Source of the DNA: Rutidosis leptorrhynchoides
Taxonomy: Eukaryota; Streptophyta; Magnoliopsida; Asterales; Asteraceae
Reading direction: 5' to 3'
Assembly (NCBI RefSeq): GCF_046630445.1
Contig: NC_092335.1
Coordinates: forward strand, 39,027,001 to 39,091,000
Length of the DNA: 64,000 nucleotides
Shown: in pieces, positions 35,163-45,136 of the stretch
How the letters are laid out: every line of letters starts with the position of its first letter
How positions within the stretch are numbered: position 1 is the first letter of the stretch
Translations under genes and position numbers: made by a program
Notes under the pieces: generated by a model
The model's database searches: none
The model's input: only the letters and a program-made list of their open reading frames with translations
What the model was told of the DNA's origin: nothing

Positions 35163-36053
35163 CATACCCCACAATCAAATAAATCATATACATACATATA
35201 TAATTATTCCACTCACCTTAACGCCTTTGGTGAGTTAATAAAGCTTGCAACCTTCAACGCAACGTACCTAGTACATTATGTATATAATTAATATACAATT
35301 CGTTGGACTAAACACCAACAATACACTCTTGTGCATTTAATGACTTAAATGCATTAGTTGACCAATTTATACCAAAACCGTCCATTTAAGGTCAAGACCC
35401 ATCATAAATCACTAAAAGCTAGTGATTAAGGTCTAACAACACCGACTAACACAAACTTAGTACATTTCATACCCATCTTGCCCAACTAGGTCAACAATTA
35501 CCCATTTAATCATTTTTAAAGTCAACACACCCATTTCGGGTCATCCACTAACCCAATTAACACACTTTCACATAACATCAAGGCGTGCTAGTAATTTACT
35601 AACCAATTAAGATTCATAGGTTCAAATTTACCATTTCAAACCCTAGGTTAGTCATCATTGAGTCTTCGTGACCCAAACTCACCCAAAAACCCCCAACTCA
35701 CAAACAAACGGGTTTTTAAGTTCATCACTAACCCAAACCCTATCACTTAAATAATTAAAGTAAGGAAATCGAAGTTAAGGCTTACCACTACAATCAAAAC
35801 GTAGCTAGGGAGTAGATGAACAACTTTAAAACACGCACTTTGATCTGAAACTAGCCTCTTCCTCTTTGGATTGAGCTTTCTCACACTAAAACCCTTCTCT
35901 CTCTCGAATTTAAGTGGATAGGAAGTGGTGGTTGAAAATGGAGTGATGACACTCAATGAACTGATCTAGGGGCCTCAAACTCGTTCCATAAGTGAAATTA
36001 CCAAAAAGCCTCTTTAATGTATCCAAAGTAAGACAGCTGGCCCACCAGTACAT

Positions 36054-36087
36054 CTGGACGGCGTCCAGAACACTGGACGACATCCGG
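36054..36087. repeat. Palindrome pair near the outer end of element C LTR
   Basis: CTGGACGGCGTCCAG at 36054-36068 and the decayed CTGGACGACATCCGG at 36073-36087, the same word as the 34162-34260 cluster. Confidence 0.8.
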
Positions 36088-36180
36088 TCCTTCAACACGA
36101 CGTCCCACACTTTGGATGGAAAAACAGGATGTTACATTTACAGATACAGGATCCTCAAACACTACAATCGTGTATGATTA

Positions 36181-36430
36181 TAGAAAAAAGAGCTTTGAAG
36201 ATACCAATAAGAGACTCGAATTCTTGATTTAACAAAGAGGTTCATGTAGGAATTCGAGGTTTACTCACGGAGTTACTCTCTGATCTTCTCTGTTTTAATT
36301 TAAATTGTAGAAAAAAGAGCTTTGAAGATACCAATAAGAGCCTCGAATTCTTGATTCAACAAAGAGGTTCATGTAGGAATTTGAGGTTTACTCACGGAGT
36401 TACTCTCTGATCTTCTCTATTTTAATGTAA
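36181..36430. repeat. Tandem duplication, two copies of about 127 bp
   Basis: Copy 1 starts at 36181 and copy 2 at 36308, both with TAGAAAAAAGAGCTTTGAAG. They differ at only a few positions (for example GAGACTC against GAGCCTC), so the duplication is fairly recent. No coding content is seen. Confidence 0.9.
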
Positions 36431-38820
36431 AAGGAACCAAAGTACACTTGATCTTTAGATGGATTTTTGGTGCTTTGGTGTTTTGAAAAATCCATCTGCA
36501 ATCTGAATTTTTATTTCTTCTGATGTCGTTTTTCTTTTGTTGCAGATGTTCATTGTAAGATGGCTGCTGCTTCAGACTAATTGGCTCAAGGTACTCCGAC
36601 TTAGTTTGAAAAGTTTCTGCAAACACCGTTGTTTCTGCAAATCATCTTGGTGTCCTATAGGTACTGATTTTATTGGCATTTAATTCCTTTAATCCGTTAT
36701 TTTTTCATGTTTCTTATTACATTGATAATGGGGATCTTGAAAGACTACCACTAATTCCATTTAAACCTAATTCATTTAATTTGTCAATTTTTAATGTTTG
36801 TTCGTTAATTCGATGTCCGTTAACTTTTCTGTTTTTTTATTTCGTATTAACCAAAGGAAAGAGATATGCTTGTAAGTACCTTTAGCTTGAATTATTAGGT
36901 TAATTCAAGATTGAATACACTTCTCTTTAAAAAGCATGAGTTGGCAAATACTTCATTTTTTATAGCTTTGCATATATACTTACTACACAACCATATCGGT
37001 ATTGGAATTTTTGTACACAACTGTTAAGTGTTCGTCATGGTACTAACAGTAGTTATATAAATGTTATGTTGTTTTTGACATTGTTTATGGCTCCACTACT
37101 TGAACGTATTTGATCCTTTGGCTACAATAATTATTGATAGCATTAACTGTGTTGCTGTAATTGGTGAGTTTCATATGATAATCTGGTGGTATGGATTTGC
37201 TTTGATCATCAATTGGCCTTTCTTAATTCATATATTTGTAAGCTCTCGTATATGATATATGATCAATATATAATTATACAACGATAATTATTATATTGTG
37301 TATTTCAAAGCATTGTTAGGTTTTGTTTTAGCTACAATTTGTTATGAGTAACAACATTCTACTAAAACTGCAACTAATTAATGTAATTGATACCATTATG
37401 CAGTGTTGATCTTTGTAGGAAGCAAAATCAGGTCTGCTTTTATCTTGCCCCTTTGTTAGTGCTTTAAAGTCCAATTGATATTAGGCTAATGTGTCAAAGT
37501 GTATACTTAACTAATGTTTCAACTTTTTAAATAATGTAATATATGTATGTAATGTAATATGTGTATATGATTTGTATGATTCAATTGGTGAAAGTGAGTA
37601 GATCTACAATTACAGCTCATTGTATAGTGAGTCTCCAACTCTCCATCATTAAATATGTAATATGTATCACTTGGTGTTGTGTGTATTATGACTCTAGGTA
37701 TGCTAATGGCGTGGTGACATTTCTCAATGGGAAGTTTCAGAAGCAGAGGTTTATAAGGTATGCATTGCATATAGTCTTAATTTATTGTAGCTAAGGACTA
37801 ATGTATGCATTGTACAGTGAGTCTAAAATGGGAAGTTTCAGAAGCACGACATAGAACAATTTGGTCTGCACAAGATAGGCACCCTACATTTTCTTTATTT
37901 GCTACTTTAAACCATGTTGTTGACCTTCATTTATTCTATTAAGCTCACACGAGGTCATTGAACTGAAGAATTAAACAATGTTATATTCGATAGATAAAGA
38001 TTGAGAACATAACTTATCTATGAATAGCGATTGGCGCACATTAACTACTAACCATGTTTTAGATACGTCCCACTGCATTAACTATGTTATATGTTTTAGG
38101 TACGCAATGTTGAGTTGAAAGAAGTTTGTAAAACTTATATAGTTAAGTTCCAGACTTCATGTTTATCTATATATCTATGTGAGAATCAGCTGTTTTTGGT
38201 ATTTGAAGATTGAGTTGTCTTTATCTGGAACTTCTGAATAGATTAATGTGTTTAATATGATTTCTCAAGTCATAAAAGTCATTTTGCTAACAGGGAAGGG
38301 CATTGACATTTAAATATATGGAATTACAGAAAACACATGACCTTAAGTGTGCCTGTAAAGAGATATTATGACTAACTTATTACACCTGAACATTTTTCTT
38401 GTCATTTTTACATCTTAATTATAGAAATCCTATATATCATTGTTCTAATATAGACTTCGGTTTTGGTTAATTTTAGGATTCATAGTTCAATTAGATATAA
38501 TTCTGTTTTTTTATAGTTGAAAGTTACTGTAAATACTTTCAATTCAAATATATATAATAATATTGTATCATTGAATTTGTTTGGTTATAACTTTCGTTGT
38601 GTGATTTGAATCTTGATAGAAATATTTGATTTTGATCTGGAATATGCCTATTAATTTAGGTCGACATTAAAAAGACTGGATAAAAGGTCTAGAAAGATTT
38701 ACAACAAGACCAGTTAACAGGTTATTCTTAATGCGCACGAATTACTCTATTAACCGGACTAATTAAACATATTAAGACCGGTTTAAAACCGGCCTACAAA
38801 TCTTTCGTCAAGTAGACATG
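36431..38820. other. Non-coding AT-rich region
   Basis: I see no convincing gene here. ORFs are short and show no family resemblance. The sequence could be a decayed non-autonomous transposon, given the CACTA-like end that follows, but no left end with matching repeats was found. Confidence 0.4.
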
Positions 38821-38826
38821 TTACAT

Positions 38827-38895
38827 CTAGACGTGTTCAAAAACACGTCTAGATAAGCTTTTCAACACGTCAACATATCTTTTTCTGTAGTAGTG
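38827..38895. mobile_element. CACTA-like transposon terminus (right end only)
   Basis: Read on the minus strand the stretch starts CACTACTACAGAAAAAG at 38895, a typical CACTA (En/Spm) end. Just inside is a perfect inverted repeat, CTAGACGTGTT / AACACGTCTAG (38827-38852), with a 4-base loop. Subterminal inverted repeats are usual in CACTA elements. No matching left end with a 3-bp target duplication was found. Confidence 0.4.
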
Positions 38896-39996
38896 AATGT
38901 ATGGGTAGGGCTATGTTTATTCTTCATTATAATTAATACGGGTACTTAATTTACTTGTGCTTTTGCATTATACTGATCACAAGATGGTGAAGTTAAGAAC
39001 AAATTATTGGATTTTATAACTGCAAAGTGGGCATGGATATACAAGTGGATTAGCCATCTTTTGATCATATGTATAACCAGATGGATGATTTCAAGGGTAA
39101 GTTTCAGATTCATGTGTGTGTTGATCATCCACATTTCCAGAGTAGGTAACTAATTATTTGGTTATTGAATAAATTTTAATAAACAAAATTCACCGTATCA
39201 TATAAAAAATTCTTGATTCATTATATAGCCGTATCAGGGTTTACCAAATTATATCTTTTGAACTACTAATTTTTAGAATTGCATTTCAAGGTTTGGACTC
39301 GATTCTTCATTTAATTGGGTTAAAAGGCTACACTTATATAAAGGATTGACGGTGATTAATGTTCTACTATAGAAAAAACGAACCAACGGCGTTGAACGGA
39401 TATGAAATTGTTGTTATCATCTCATTTAAAAAACTGTAATTTTCAAAATTCTATAACGTTTGAATTTTATTTCAAGGCATCACATATTCATCGATTTTTA
39501 TGATAGTTAACCACGCTATTTTCTATGGAGATTACTATTTTGTATAACATTGAGTGATTTGTGATATGTTGGACCTCTAGAATGGGGTTGTTTAATTCTT
39601 AATGTAAAGGGCAACCTCGTCGAGACTCAAAAGATGGTAATAGAAAATGGGTTTGTCACGAAGAGCAGGTGATGGGTCATAGTGGGTTAATTGCAGTTTA
39701 TTAAAGTGTTAATCTGAAGTCTATTTAATAAGAAGCTATCAAGAAGGCTGCATCATTAAAATTACTATATGGGCATCTTTTGATAAGTTTTATGTGCCCA
39801 TTTAATCCACCAAAGATAAATCATTACCAAGAACAACTCAGTTGTAACTAATTAAATTCATAGGACACTCCATTACATGGTAATATGAGAATTTAGAAAA
39901 CATGTTGAACTAAGATTGTGGTTGTTCAATGTGATTGAATTATGTCCTATAGTACTATCACATGACTAGATAAACGTGAAGTTTTAATAATATTGT
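38896..39996. other. Intergenic, nothing recognised
   Basis: About 1.1 kb of AT-rich sequence without a supportable gene or repeat. Confidence 0.5.
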
Positions 39997-41324
39997 GGTT
40001 TAGGGTTTAGGTTAGGGTTTAGGGTTTAGATTCTAGGGTGTAGGGTTTTGGGTTTAGATTTAGGGTTTAGATTATAGGGTGTAGGGTTTTGGGTTTAGAT
40101 TTAGGGTTTAGATTTTAGGGATTAGGGTTTAGGGTTGGGGTTTAGAGTTTTTAAGGTTTAGGTTTAGGTTTGGGGTTTAGATTTAGGGTGTAGGGTTTAG
40201 AGGTTAGGGTTAGGGTTTTGGGGTTTAGGTTAGGGTTTAGGGTTTAGGGTTTAGATTTTAGAGTTTAGGTTTAGGGTTTTGGGTTTAGATTTAGGGTTTA
40301 AGGTTTAGGTTAGGGTTTAGATTCTAGGGTGTAGGGTTTTGGGTTTAGATTTAGGGTATAGATTCTAAGGTTTATATTTTAGGGCTTAAGGTTTGGGGTT
40401 AGGGTTTAGAGTTTTTAGGGGTTTAGGTTAGGGTTTAGATTTAGGGTGTAAGATTTAGAGTTTTGGGTTTAGATTTAGGGTTTAGGTTAGGGTTTAGGTT
40501 TTAGATTTATGGTTTAGGGTTTAGATTTTAGGATTTAGAGTTTAGGTTTAGGGTTTAGATTCTAGGGCGCAGGATTATATTTTAGGGCTTAGGGTTAGGG
40601 TTTAGGGTTATTGTAGGGTGTAGGGTGTAGGGTTTAGGTTTAGGGTTTAAGGTTTATATTTTAGGGTTTAGGGTTAGGGTTTAGAGTTTTGAGGGGTTAG
40701 GGTTTAGATTTAGGGTGTAGGGTTTAGGTTTAGGGTTTTGGGCTTAGATTTAGAGTTTAGGTTAGGGTTTAAGGTTTTGATTCAGGGTTTAGAGTTTAGG
40801 TTTAGGGTTTAGATTTAGGGTTTAGGGTTTAGGTTAGAGTTTAGGGTTTAGATTCTAGGGTGTAGGGTTTTGAGTTTAAATTTAGGGTTTAGGGTTTAGG
40901 TTTAGAGTTTGAATTCTACGGCTTAGGGTTTATATTTTAATGCTTAGGGTTTAGTGTTTTTGGGGCTTAGGTTAGGGTTTAGGATTCAGGGTTTAGAAAT
41001 AGGGTGTAGGGTTTAAAGTTTAGGTTTAGAGTTTTGAGTTTAGATTTAGGGTTTAGGATTTAGAGTTTAAATTTTAGGGTTTAGAGTTTAGGTTTAGGTT
41101 TTTGGGGTTTAGAGTTTAGAGTTTAGGTTTAGGTTTTTGAGTTTAGATTTAGGGTTTAAGATTAGATTCTAGGGTTTAAATTTTAGGGCTTAGGGTTTAG
41201 ATTTAGTTTTTAATTCAAAGGATTTAGAAGAGTTTAGGGTTTAAGGTGTATGGTTTAGATTTTAGGGTGTAAAGTTTAGATTTTATGGTTTAAATTATAG
41301 AGTTTAAGGTTTAGGTTAGGGTTA
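39997..41324 (+). repeat. Degenerate telomere-like (TTTAGGG)n array
   Basis: About 1.3 kb of variants of the plant telomere repeat TTTAGGG (TTTAGAT, TTTAGGT, TGTAGGG, TTTTGGG). A longer unit recurs: TTAGATTCTAGGGTGTAGGG followed by TTTTGGGTTTAGATTTAGGG, near 40028, 40316 and 40848. All repeats keep the G-rich strand on plus. It is an interstitial array inside normal sequence on both sides, not a chromosome end. Confidence 0.9.
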
Positions 41325-41580
41325 CCTAATATTATCATATGAGATCTGTAATTTGTACATTGGTTTTACCAATTAAATCTGTAATCTGTATAAAATGATA
41401 TATTTTTACTATCATTTTAAGACCACTCTTATCCATAACACCCGTCATGGAACCACATTGATGTCACATCAGCACCACCTCAGCAGCTTCTTTCAACCAC
41501 ATTTCCAACCACATTCACTAACATCCATCACACCCATCACATTGACCCAACTTCTAATATTATATATTTTAATTTATTTA

Positions 41581-41645
<65 letters not shown>
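41581..41645. repeat. (TTA)n microsatellite
   Basis: About 21 uninterrupted ATT/TTA units inside the Harbinger-like element. Confidence 0.95.
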
Positions 41646-41798
41646 CACTACTAATATTTTTTCAACTTTATTTAGCAAATTTAATACTAAAATAAAAATC
41701 TTCATTAAAAACACACATTACATTAAAATGATACACTTAAAAATAAAAACAATACGTTACTAAAAACTAAAAAGACATATTAAAAAATAATACATAAT

Positions 41799-43057
41799 TT
41801 ATTCTTCATCGTCGGACTTGTACTCCGCTAAGTACTTTTTGGTGAGCTGGCTTCGATATTTCATAACCAACTTATATTGATCCGCAGGAATGTTGGGAGA
41901 CACTTCTTGAGATAAAAGCCTTAAACCATCAAACTTCGTACGCGTTTGTGCTTCTTTTCGTAACTCCTCCATAGTTTGCCTTGTAGCTATGGACGAATCA
42001 ATAACGCGAGCTCGAGTCTCGTCTGAAGAAAGTCGAGAAGCCGCATCTGAAGAACCGGAACTCTTAGCACTTTTTGAACTATCACGACCTCTAGGACGAC
42101 GGATAGGATCTCCTCGGAAGAAAGGCTCCAAGTTTGGTACATTCGTGGTCGGTGTCGGTGTTGGGTCGGAATCCTCGAGATTAATTGAGTCGGGTTAGGC
42201 GCGTTTGTTGTTGAAGCCTTTGTAAGTTAAAAACTGAGGACAATCTTTTATACTACTCCAAGCTTCTTCATATGTGAATACCCTATTTGTTTGAAGTTTG
42301 AAACCTTTTTTCGCGTGTTTCATAATATCCGCGTCATTGTGCCCACTTCGCCAATGTAGTTTTAGCTTATCGTAAATTCCAATGAAGATCTTGATGTCTT
42401 TACACATCTTACTCCATTTTCCCGTTAATTGATCTTGTCGAAGAGGCTCGGTAACCAAACTGTTGTAGTCTTCTAGGACGGTGGACCAAAAAGTGCCGGT
42501 AGTTTGCGAGTTTCCGATAATGTTGTTTAGAGAAGCTCGGGCCAACACTCGGCTAAAATTCGGCTTTCTTCATCGGACCACATAACGTTTGCCTGTTTGC
42601 CTTTCCCACGCGACTCGGGTGTTTGTGTTTCTTCAACTTCTTCGTTTTCGAATTGTGTTTCTTCAACCGCATCAACTTCGGGTTGTGAACCTTCAGACGG
42701 AGGATTAACATGTTGTTGATACATGGTTTGGTTTGGGTTTTCGAAACCGCCAAAACCGCCGCCTTGTGGCGGTCCGTACCCACTAAAACCACCAAAAACG
42801 CCGCCTTGAGGTCCGTATCCGCCTCCTGGACCTCCAAAACCACCACCAAAATTATGAGGACCTCCAAAACCGCCTCGTGGACCTCCAAAACCGCCACCAA
42901 TATTTTGGTTCGGGATAGAACTAGTTGCGAGTCTCAGAACGGTAATATTATGTTGTTCCATATCTTGTAAAAGTGAACACCTCATATCCCGATCGACACC
43001 CGATGAATTTTGTTCGGGTGTTTGTTTTTGTTTGGACGTTTTTTTGGATGTTGACAT
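41799..43057 (-). pseudogene. Myb/SANT-like accessory protein gene of PIF/Harbinger type, broken
   Basis: The N-terminal part is glycine-rich (many GGFGGP repeats, residues about 55-110) and is followed by an acidic stretch and the Myb/SANT-like start WSDEESRILAECW. Next come the trihelix-type words FWSTVLEDYN and LTGKWSKMCKDIKIF, then a GRDSSKSAKSSGSSD linker and a charged C-terminus. This matches the plant proteins often mis-annotated as glutathione S-transferase T3-like, which are the DNA-binding partners of PIF/Harbinger transposase. Two lesions are visible. There is a one-base frame change right after AECW near 42545, and an in-frame TAA at about 42195-42197 after NNKRA. The coding sequence is otherwise continuous to the stop at 41799, so decay is recent. 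Confidence 0.75.
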
Positions 43058-43416
43058 AGTGTTTGAAGTGTTTTTTTGTGTTGTGTATGTGTTTGAAATG
43101 TTATGAATTGAAGTGTTTGAATGTGTGTTTATATAGAAGTGTTTGAAGTGTAAAGGTTAAATAAAAAACAAAACAAAAAAATAAAAATAAAAATAAAAAA
43201 TCAAATGACCGTTGGCAACGGCTCTAATTCAAGTTTTTATTTTTTTATTTTTATTTTTATTTCACTCGGGCCCCACCTCGTTCTAACGAATGTCGTTGGA
43301 AGCAATTTTGCACCACGGTCACCCCAACCGCGCCCCAACCGCGGCTGCTAACAACGGTGCCGTTCAACGGCGGGGCAAACGGCGGGGCAACGACGCCTGC
43401 GCTGTGAGTGGTCTAA

Positions 43417-45136
43417 GGTATGATTTAACTAATCTTAAATCATGTTGAATATTTAATGGGTTTTTAAAAGTAATGTAACCAGTACATGTAACATATAGTT
43501 TGTGTTTGGTTTTACCTTCTACTAGCTTTTGCACAATAACTTTATCATCTGAACATTACCCCGAACAATTAACTTAGTAGTCACGATAGCGCGTTGAATG
43601 TGACTAATATATGATTCACGTTAATTGTATTCAATATGAGCTATTGGGTTTTGTCAACGCTTATCGTCGTGTAAAAAATTATACAGTAATTCAAAACAAA
43701 TAGCTCTGTCTCTACACCTATATCATTTCAAACATCAAAAATTATTTGATGCACATAATTGAATTTAGTTACTTGTATTGAAAGAAGCAATGGGTTGGTG
43801 AATTGATACATGAGAGGAGTTTTGAATTAAACGAATTCATTAACCAATTTAGGATTCGCTTCCGTTCCAAGAACTTGTTCAAGTTTGATGTTAACGAAAG
43901 CTTGTATAAACTCAACACCTTCCAAATACAATATAATATGTATTAATAAATGATTTCAACTTTCAAAACCCCTCGAAATCGCGGGTCTTTTAACTAGTTA
44001 TTATTATTATATTCCGTAAACTTAAAATAATACTACTCTTTAGTATGGTAAAATGTGATCTTCAAGCTCCACATCCACGGTTTGATCTCTCATAGGGAAG
44101 TCCACCTCACATTAAGAGGGGGACAAAAAACAAAATATGTCAGCGCCTCTTTTCATCATTTACATCCACTATCTTTTTTTTTATATATATTCACCGAAAC
44201 ATTACATTCAGGACTTTATACAGTTTAAATCTTGACTATTAGGTGAATTTTTTCAAAAAAATAATTAAATAAATAAACATACTAGATACTCGTATACCAC
44301 TGGCATTTTTTCATTAACTGTGACTGAAAATAAATTGGGTTTTTTGGTAAATTGTTAACTCGTGGGTCTAATTAGTTAGGAGTATTAACTCCCATTAGAC
44401 TACTATTAACGCACCCATTTTTACCACTATCGTGCTGGTAACACAGCGTGATGGTGATTTTTTTTCAACGTTATGGACTACATTACGAACACCATCGCGC
44501 GTTAGGATCAAATCGGGAGCTGCCACGTAGCTTGGAGACAGAGATACAGATGGCATTGTAAAATGTTTGTAAAGAGGGCTAAAGTGTTTTTTTTTTTCTT
44601 CCAAAAGGAGTAGATCCATGGCGGAAAACAGAGATAAGTTTTAGTGTTTTTTTTTACTGTTTAAGGGTGAAGGTGAATGAATGGGGGTTAGGTAGACGTC
44701 TGGATGTGAATTGAAGTTGGTAGTTGGCTAACTGCGTTAGTGTATTTAAAACGTGAAATACGTTAGTGTAGATCTATAAGCTTTAATTTTTAGCTACTTA
44801 CCCCAAACATTGTCAAGTTCAAGATAAAACAAACTCTCTTTTCACATATAAGATTAGATTCACTATGTGTTGCCAAAATCACAACTTCCATCTACACTCA
44901 ATTGTGTGGTTCACCACCATTTGTGCTTTTCGACCAATTAAAAATCAAACACCCATTATCAAGCTTCTTTACATATATATAACGTAGTTACAATACCTTC
45001 AAACATATAATAATAAGTTCAAATCTTTTGTATTACTCGTAGTACTTGAAAGTACTCTTTATGGCTGTTTTCTGACAAACAAATTAATTATATCTAGTTA
45101 AGTTCAAGTGATTAATAAAAAAACAATAAGGAAGAG
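43417..45136. other. Intergenic region upstream of CSLA
   Basis: No supportable gene. A TATA-like ACATATATATAACG at about 44971-44984 lies roughly 160 bases before the CSLA start codon and could be its core promoter; this is position-based only. A stretch near 44400-44520 has partly inverted TAACGC/GCGCGTTA words and could be an old small transposon. Confidence 0.35.

Larger units (their letters stand above)
32543..36136 (-). mobile_element. Element C: Ty3/gypsy fossil, 5' portion (LTR, leader, gag), cut by element A
   Basis: On the minus strand the order is 5' LTR (34098-36136), primer binding site (34079-34095), leader, gag with two zinc knuckles, then the first residues of protease. There A's LTR interrupts it. 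The peptide TNDEAKQSNEVVSGTFMVN next to the junction resembles the start of the protease in Tekay/Del-type chromoviruses. The rest of C lies beyond the left edge of the window. The gag part is broken, with a few breaks. C is the oldest layer of the nest by position. Confidence 0.8.
34098..36136 (-). repeat. Element C 5' LTR
   Basis: The 2039-bp LTR runs on the plus strand from TGTAACGACC to GGATGTTACA, with short TGTAAC/GTTACA inverted ends. It contains five copies of CTGGACGGCGTCCAG-type palindromes at one end (34162-34260), two more at the other end (36054-36087) and six copies of a GGTATCGTCAACATCGAACT repeat (34908-35162). The other LTR is outside the window. Confidence 0.8.
41421..43413. 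mobile_element. PIF/Harbinger-like DNA transposon, non-autonomous (1993 bp)
   Basis: The ends are GACCACTC and GAGTGGTC, inverted, with TAA directly outside both (41418-41420 and 43414-43416), the 3-bp target duplication expected for PIF/Harbinger. Inside is a single gene region on the minus strand for a Myb/SANT-like protein of the type that accompanies PIF/Harbinger transposases. No transposase is present. The right terminal region is unusually GC-rich (near 43320-43400) compared with the left. The inverted ends are short, about 8 bp exact. Confidence 0.7.

Noticed and set aside
34900-35165. CRISPR-like array because of regularly repeated 20-base words
   Set aside because: Repeats are imperfect, spacing is irregular, no cas genes, and it lies in a plant LTR.
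36160-36175. Left end of a CACTA element (CACTACAATCG)
   Set aside because: It resembles the right end at 38895 only for CACTAC and the flanking 3 bases (AAA and AAT) do not match.
39997-41324. True chromosome end
   Set aside because: Repeats are degenerate and normal sequence with genes lies on both sides.
42710-42970. Plus-strand ORF of 86 codons inside the Harbinger-like element
   Set aside because: It is a shadow of the glycine-rich repeat of the minus-strand Myb-like gene.
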